This document shows positions 59,937 through 64,000 of a DNA stretch of 64,000 nucleotides, one piece after another. Position 1 is the stretch's first letter; each line of letters begins with the position of its first letter. The notes under the pieces were generated by a model. That model saw only the letters and a program-made list of their open reading frames with translations. It was not told the DNA's origin and ran no database searches. Made by a program: the position numbers and the translations under genes. Origin of the DNA: Basfia succiniciproducens (GTDB taxonomy: Bacteria > Pseudomonadota > Gammaproteobacteria > Enterobacterales > Pasteurellaceae); contig NZ_CP015031.1 in NCBI RefSeq assembly GCF_011455875.1, positions 62,001 to 126,000 on the forward strand, read 5' to 3'.

Positions 59937-60833
59937 TTATTTTAAATTTTTTGCCAGAGTTTCAATATATTCCACACCGATACCGCAACAGCCGCCGATA
60001 ATTGAGGCGCCCTGTGCCGTCCATTTTTTTGCCCAGGCTAAATAAGCGGGCGGATCCAAATCTTTTCGGACTTCGTCTAAACCGTCATTTGCTGTTGCAT
60101 CTTTAGGTTGAGGGGCAAAGGCATTTGCATAAGCGCCGGTTTGAATGTGCGTGGCGTTTAATGCGGTTAGAGTCGCCGTTGTGACTGCGAGCGCTTCACC
60201 GATCACTTCAGGTTGACAGCAGTTGAAAAGAATAGCGTCAACCCCTAAATCGACCATTTTTTCTACCGCACTTTTTACCGTTTCGCCCGAACGCAATTGC
60301 GGTTCGCAGGTCAGTTCGTCATCCGTTAAGGTAAAGGAAACCCAAAACGGGCGATCGTCTTTTGGCAACAAGGCTTTAATAGAAACCGGTTCGATGATGG
60401 TGCTTTGCGTTTCGCAAAGCCAAATATCCACATAAGGAGAAAGCCCGTCGATGAGCGGTTGAGCAATTTCGGCAAAACGTTCAGGTTGAATTAAATCGGC
60501 GCGATAAGAACCGAACATCGGCGGCAGAGAGCCGGCAATTTTAGTGGTTAAAACTCCGGAATTTTTGACCGCACTTTTTGCTAAGCGACCGGCAAGATCC
60601 GCAAGCGTTTTGCCGTCGGTATGAAACCGTTGTTCGCCGATATGAAAAGGCACAACGGCATAACTGTCGGTGGTAATCACCTCTGCGCCGTGTGCGATAA
60701 AATCTTCGTGTACCGCCTGTACTGCGCTTGGTTCTTCGTAAAGGGCGCAGGCGGACCATTCGGGTTGACGGAAAGGTGCGTTGCGACGCATTAATTCACG
60801 GCTCATTCCGCCGTCTAGAATTGTGATTGGCAT
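59937..60833 (-). CDS. mmuM: homocysteine S-methyltransferase MmuM
   Basis: Zinc enzyme moving a methyl group from S-methylmethionine (or SAM) to homocysteine to give methionine. 298 residues; ILDGGMSRELMRR, and zinc-binding cysteines in FNCCQPEV and IIGGCCGIG. In E. coli it is paired with the permease mmuP; here the partner is a different APC carrier. A strong hairpin lies immediately upstream in its leader (60852-60882). Confidence 0.92.
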   Translation of the reverse strand: MPITILDGGMSRELMRRNAPFRQPEWSACALYEEPSAVQAVHEDFIAHGAEVITTDSYAVVPFHIGEQRFHTDGKTLADLAGRLAKSAVKNSGVLTTKIAGSLPPMFGSYRADLIQPERFAEIAQPLIDGLSPYVDIWLCETQSTIIEPVSIKALLPKDDRPFWVSFTLTDDELTCEPQLRSGETVKSAVEKMVDLGVDAILFNCCQPEVIGEALAVTTATLTALNATHIQTGAYANAFAPQPKDATANDGLDEVRKDLDPPAYLAWAKKWTAQGASIIGGCCGIGVEYIETLAKNLK

Positions 60834-60851
60834 ATGATGTTTCCTTTGATT

Positions 60852-60882
60852 AGGGTCTGTTTATCTTTTATAAACAGACCCT
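60852..60882 (-). promoter_or_regulatory. hairpin in the mmuM leader
   Basis: Perfect 13-bp stem AGGGTCTGTTTAT / ATAAACAGACCCT with loop CTTTT (AAAAG on the minus strand), ending 18 nt before the mmuM ATG, just ahead of the AAAGGA ribosome site. No U-tract follows, so it is not a simple terminator. Confidence 0.6.
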
Positions 60883-60932
60883 CTATTTTGTGTAGAAATC
60901 AGGGCTTACGGGTGTTTCAAAAAATTTTATAT

Positions 60933-60968
60933 AAAAATACCGCACTTTTATAAAAGTGCGGTATTTTT
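60933..60968. terminator. 36-bp perfect palindrome of two uptake signals, ychF terminator
   Basis: Uptake signals ACCGCACTT (60939-60947) and AAGTGCGGT (60954-60962) lie in a perfect palindrome centred between 60950 and 60951, flanked by A and T runs, 44 bp past the ychF stop. Confidence 0.88.
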
Positions 60969-61011
60969 TTAGCAAATTTTTTAGATCAAAAAATTATAAT
61001 TTAGATACGAA

Positions 61012-62103
61012 TTAAACATTGAAGCGGAAGTGCATAACATCTCCGTCCTGTACGATGTAGTCTTTTCCTTCCAAACGCCATTTACCCGCATCTTTTGCAC
61101 CCTGTTCGCCTTTATACTGAATGAAATCATCATAACCGATAACTTCGGCACGGATAAAACCTTTTTCAAAGTCGGTATGAATCACGGCGGCCGCTTTTGG
61201 TGCGGTAGCGCCTACGGCAACCGTCCAGGCTCGCACTTCTTTAACACCGGCGGTGAAATAGGTTTGCAGGTTTAATAGTTTGTAACCGGCACGAATAACG
61301 CGGTTTAAACCCGGTTCTTCAATTCCCAAATCCTGTAAAAATTCCACTTTTTCTTCATCGTCTAATTCGGCGATTTCAGATTCGATGGCGGCACAAACCG
61401 GCACTACAACCGCGCCTTCTTTTTCCGCAATTTCACGCACGCGATCAAGGTACGGATTGTTTTCAAAACCGTCTTCGTTCACGTTTGCGATATACATAGT
61501 CGGTTTTAAGGTTAAAAAGTTGTAGCCTTTGATAGCCTGTAATTCTTCTTTATCTAAATCGACGGAACGAATCATGCCGGCATTTTCTAATACAGGAAGC
61601 AGTTTTTCCATCACTGAAAGTTCGAATTTAGCCTCTTTATCGCCGCCTTTAGCACGTTTTTGCAAGCGTTGAATGGCACGTTCGCAGCTGTCTAAATCCG
61701 CTAAAGCCAATTCCGTATTGATGGTATCGATATCGTCAGCCGGGTTGATTTGACCCGCAACATGAACGATATCATCATTTTCAAAACAACGTACTACATG
61801 ACCGATAGCATCGGTTTCGCGAATATTCGCCAGAAATTTATTTCCCAGCCCCTCGCCTTTGCTTGCGCCGGCAACCAAACCTGCGATATCCACAAATTCC
61901 ATTGTGGTCGGTAGTGTGCGTTCCGGTTTGACGATTTCCGCCAATGCGTCTAAACGAGGATCAGGCATAGGTACAACGCCTGTATTCGGTTCGATAGTAC
62001 AGAACGGATAGTTTGCCGCTTCAATACCTGCTTTTGTTAATGCGTTGAATAAAGTTGACTTACCTACGTTCGGCAAGCCGACAATGCCACATTTAAATCC
62101 CAT
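61012..62103 (-). CDS. ychF: ribosome-binding ATPase YchF
   Basis: Obg-family P-loop protein that prefers ATP and binds ribosomes; involved in translation quality and redox response. 363 residues: [37 protein letters not shown] (the NxxE specificity motif), and a C-terminal TGS domain ([32 protein letters not shown]). Next to pth as in most gammaproteobacteria. Confidence 0.96.
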   Translation of the reverse strand: MGFKCGIVGLPNVGKSTLFNALTKAGIEAANYPFCTIEPNTGVVPMPDPRLDALAEIVKPERTLPTTMEFVDIAGLVAGASKGEGLGNKFLANIRETDAIGHVVRCFENDDIVHVAGQINPADDIDTINTELALADLDSCERAIQRLQKRAKGGDKEAKFELSVMEKLLPVLENAGMIRSVDLDKEELQAIKGYNFLTLKPTMYIANVNEDGFENNPYLDRVREIAEKEGAVVVPVCAAIESEIAELDDEEKVEFLQDLGIEEPGLNRVIRAGYKLLNLQTYFTAGVKEVRAWTVAVGATAPKAAAVIHTDFEKGFIRAEVIGYDDFIQYKGEQGAKDAGKWRLEGKDYIVQDGDVMHFRFNV

Positions 62104-62149
62104 TTTTTGTTCCTATTTTTTATTTGAATTTGATTCGGTATTTTTTTGA

Positions 62150-62734
62150 TTACGCTTTAAAACCGTTTAAACGATTGGTTGCTTTGGTAATGCCGTCTTT
62201 TAACAGAATTTCCATACAACTTGCCGCTTCGTCCAAGGCTTTATCGATTGCCGACCGGTCGGTCGGCGAAGGTTTGCTCAATACGTAAGCGGAAACCAGA
62301 TTTTTATCGCCCGGATGACCGATTCCGATACGCAAACGGTAAAAATTTTTATTATTTGCTAATTGCGCAATGGTATCTTTAAGCCCGTTATGTCCGCCGT
62401 GGCCGCCGCCCTGCTTGATTTTCGCCACGCCCGGCGGCAAATCCAGCTCGTCATGAATAACCAGAATTTCTTCCGGTTTAATTCGGTAAAACGTTGCTAA
62501 CGCACCAACGGCTTTACCGCTTAAATTCATAAACGTGGTCGGAATGAGGAAACGGACTTCTTCACCGCCGATAACGGCTCGAGCGGTTTTTCCAAAGAAT
62601 TTAGCCTCATCTTTTAAATTAAAATTAAAGCGACGAGCCAGCCTTTCCACCAGCCATTCCCCCGCATTATGACGGGTATCCGCATATTTATCGCCCGGGT
62701 TGCCAAGACCCACGATTAATTTGATTTCAGACAT
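62150..62734 (-). CDS. pth: peptidyl-tRNA hydrolase
   Basis: Releases tRNA from dropped-off peptidyl-tRNA. 194 residues: [18 protein letters not shown] (catalytic His), [38 protein letters not shown]. 46 nt upstream of ychF on the same strand; pth-ychF is a conserved pair. Confidence 0.97.
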   Translation of the reverse strand: MSEIKLIVGLGNPGDKYADTRHNAGEWLVERLARRFNFNLKDEAKFFGKTARAVIGGEEVRFLIPTTFMNLSGKAVGALATFYRIKPEEILVIHDELDLPPGVAKIKQGGGHGGHNGLKDTIAQLANNKNFYRLRIGIGHPGDKNLVSAYVLSKPSPTDRSAIDKALDEAASCMEILLKDGITKATNRLNGFKA

Positions 62735-62855
62735 TATTATTCCTGCCAGTCAAAAATGGTGTGAAGTATAGCCTAAATTGCCTTTTAATTCTACTTAACC
62801 GTTGCGGTATTGACTTTGATAATCGGCAATTGGGGGATTTTTTTAGAAATTCGCG

Positions 62856-63272
62856 TCAAAGGGCAAGGACCAGTACGCCGGCTAAAATCAGAATGGAACC
62901 GGTAATTAATTTAATGCTGATAGGTTCACCCAAAATAACAATGCCCAGAACGATAGCGATGACGACGCTGAGCTTATCGATAGGAGCGACCCAGGATGCC
63001 GGCGCCAGTTGCAATGCCCGGTAGTAACAAAGCCAGGAAAGCCCGGTGGCGACGCCCGAAAGAATTAAAAACATAAGCGGACGAGCGGCAATATGTTGCG
63101 GTAGCTGCCATTCGTTTCGCATGGAGATAACGCCGGCGGAGACGAATAATACCACAATCGTGCGGATAAAGGTGGCTAAATTGCTATTTATTCCTTCAAC
63201 GCCGAGTTTGCCCAAAATGGCGGTGAGACCGGCGAAAAATGCCGAACCGAAAGCTAGTGTTAACCAATTCAT
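62856..63272 (-). CDS. single-domain EamA membrane protein
   Basis: 138 residues with about five hydrophobic helices, a single EamA repeat (FFAGLTAILGKLGVEGINSN, PASWVAPIDKLSVVIAIVLG, LGEPISIKLITGSILILAG). Normal members of the superfamily have two repeats, but single-repeat forms of this length are a recognised class and probably act as dimers. Substrate unknown. Divergent from rnfH. Confidence 0.82.
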   Translation of the reverse strand: MNWLTLAFGSAFFAGLTAILGKLGVEGINSNLATFIRTIVVLFVSAGVISMRNEWQLPQHIAARPLMFLILSGVATGLSWLCYYRALQLAPASWVAPIDKLSVVIAIVLGIVILGEPISIKLITGSILILAGVLVLAL

Positions 63273-63367
63273 AGCGGACCTTATTTGAATTTAATGACGG
63301 ATTTATGTTGAAAACATGGGAAAACTGCGGTGAAAAAACCTTGTTTTTTGTCACCGCGGTTTTCGGC

Positions 63368-63373
63368 TATAAT
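63368..63373 (+). promoter_or_regulatory. -10 element of the rnfH promoter
   Basis: Perfect TATAAT 43 bp before rnfH; the -35 region (around 63345) is weak and overlaps one arm of an inverted repeat (63321-63363) made of degenerate uptake signals (ACTGCGGTGA / TCACCGCGGT). Confidence 0.45.
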
Positions 63374-63416
63374 AGCATAAATTTATTGAGGTAAGCCCAT
63401 TTATAACGAGGTTTCC

Positions 63417-63749
63417 ATGGCTCAAATTAACATCGAAATTACTTATGCTTTTCCGGAACATTATTATTTAAAAAAATTTACTCTGGATGAAGGCACCACG
63501 GTGCAAAGCGCCATTTTACAATCGGGAATTCTACAGCAGTTTACCGACATTGATTTGCGGGAAAATAAAATCGGCATTTTTAGCCGTCCTGTAAAATTGA
63601 CGGATAGTCTCAACGATGGCGATCGTATTGAAATTTATCGTCCTTTATTAGCGGATCCGAAAGAAATCCGCCGGAAACGTGCGGCGCAACAGGCAAAAGA
63701 CCAGGAAGAAAAGAAAAAAGCGGAAAAATCAGCGAATAAGGAAAATTAA
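63417..63749 (+). CDS. rnfH: RnfH family ubiquitin-like protein
   Basis: 110-residue beta-grasp protein of the RnfH/RatB family: [63 protein letters not shown] in parts, then a Lys/Glu-rich tail. The precise function is unsettled. One base separates its stop from the next ATG, and the same gene pair follows pth in Haemophilus. Confidence 0.92.
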   Translation: MAQINIEITYAFPEHYYLKKFTLDEGTTVQSAILQSGILQQFTDIDLRENKIGIFSRPVKLTDSLNDGDRIEIYRPLLADPKEIRRKRAAQQAKDQEEKKKAEKSANKEN

Positions 63750-63750
63750 T

Positions 63751-64000
63751 ATGTCACGCAAATTTTGTTTACCCGAGCATATCTCTGCCGAAGATTTTTT
63801 ACGGGATTACTGGCAAAAGAAACCTTTAATCATCCGTAACGGTTTGCCTGAAATTGTAGGTATGTTTGAGCCTGAAGATATTCTTGAACTTGCACAAAAC
63901 GAAGATGTGACCGCTCGCTTATTAAAACAGTTTTCGGAAGACAGCTGGACTTTCACGCCAAGCCCGCTTACTGAGCGGGATTTTACCGAATTGCCGGAAA
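63751..64000 (+). CDS. roxA: ribosomal protein uL16 3-hydroxylase RoxA (YcfD), 3' end missing
   Basis: JmjC-type Fe(II)/2-oxoglutarate oxygenase that hydroxylates an arginine of ribosomal protein L16. Only the first 83 residues are in the window, so the iron-binding HxD motif is beyond the edge. The visible part (ISAEDFLRDYWQKKPLIIRN, then DSWTFTPSPLTERDFTELPE) matches the E. coli YcfD N-terminus in layout. Start ATG behind AAGGA, 1 nt after rnfH. Confidence 0.85.
   Translation, partial: MSRKFCLPEHISAEDFLRDYWQKKPLIIRNGLPEIVGMFEPEDILELAQNEDVTARLLKQFSEDSWTFTPSPLTERDFTELPE

Noticed and set aside
62856-63272. Truncated two-domain EamA transporter (pseudogene)
   Set aside because: Single-repeat EamA proteins of about 140 residues are a known intact class and the frame has clean ends.

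Overview
The window is about 64 kb of chromosome from a member of the Pasteurellaceae. The strongest sign is a Haemophilus-type DNA uptake signal sequence (core AAGTGCGGT or its complement ACCGCACTT), of which I counted 41 exact copies by eye, many of them paired as inverted repeats that form terminators. Gene order agrees: pnp-nlpI-deaD, exbB-exbD-tonB, oapA-oapB, prmA-dusB-fis, and ychF-pth followed by rnfH-roxA all match Haemophilus-like arrangements. The set of hexuronate and osmolyte genes suggests a rumen-type succinate producer such as Basfia/Mannheimia succiniciproducens or Actinobacillus succinogenes. The species is inference.

Layout. 0-6.4 kb: RNA metabolism (pnp cut by the left edge, nlpI, deaD) and a SulP anion transporter. 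6.5-12.5 kb: tRNA-Ser(GGA), a preQ1-I riboswitch in front of the queuosine-precursor transporter yhhQ, an aromatic-acid type MFS carrier, tatABC and hemB. 12-19.4 kb: oapB/oapA, epmB divergent from its substrate gene efp, lpxH, plsC, the Tat-exported ftsP and a DUF554 membrane protein. 19.5-23.3 kb: tonB-exbD-exbB and a TonB-dependent receptor, each with a Fur-like site. 23.4-23.8 kb: two tandem copies of a GC-rich structured repeat. 23.8-30.7 kb: corB-like, ypjD and ffh, a PanS-type symporter, yigB and xerC.

30.8-54 kb is the most informative accessory region. It holds two related hexuronate islands separated by the housekeeping genes fis-dusB-prmA and an EamA transporter. Island 1 has a TRAP transporter (dctPQM) and a GntR regulator on the minus strand, divergent from uxaC-uxaB-uxaA (galacturonate branch). 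Island 2 has dctQM, a GH31 glycosidase, a GntR regulator and uxuA on the minus strand, divergent from dctP, an SDR-type fructuronate reductase, a second uxaC, kdgK and eda (glucuronate branch plus the shared KDG-to-pyruvate steps). Both divergent control regions carry a perfect TGTGA-N6-TCACA CRP site followed by a TGGTAT-type operator. Together the islands should convert galacturonate and glucuronate to pyruvate and glyceraldehyde 3-phosphate. The duplicated isomerase, regulator and transporter, and the GH31 enzyme, are the points that go beyond the textbook pathway.

54-64 kb: a PrpA-like phosphatase, a proVWX glycine-betaine importer with a more GC-rich, CTG-rich codon style and no uptake signals, an APC amino-acid transporter next to the homocysteine methyltransferase mmuM, then ychF, pth, a single-domain EamA protein, rnfH and the start of roxA, cut by the right edge. 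I saw no prophage, insertion sequence, CRISPR array or clearly unknown multi-gene defence-type system.
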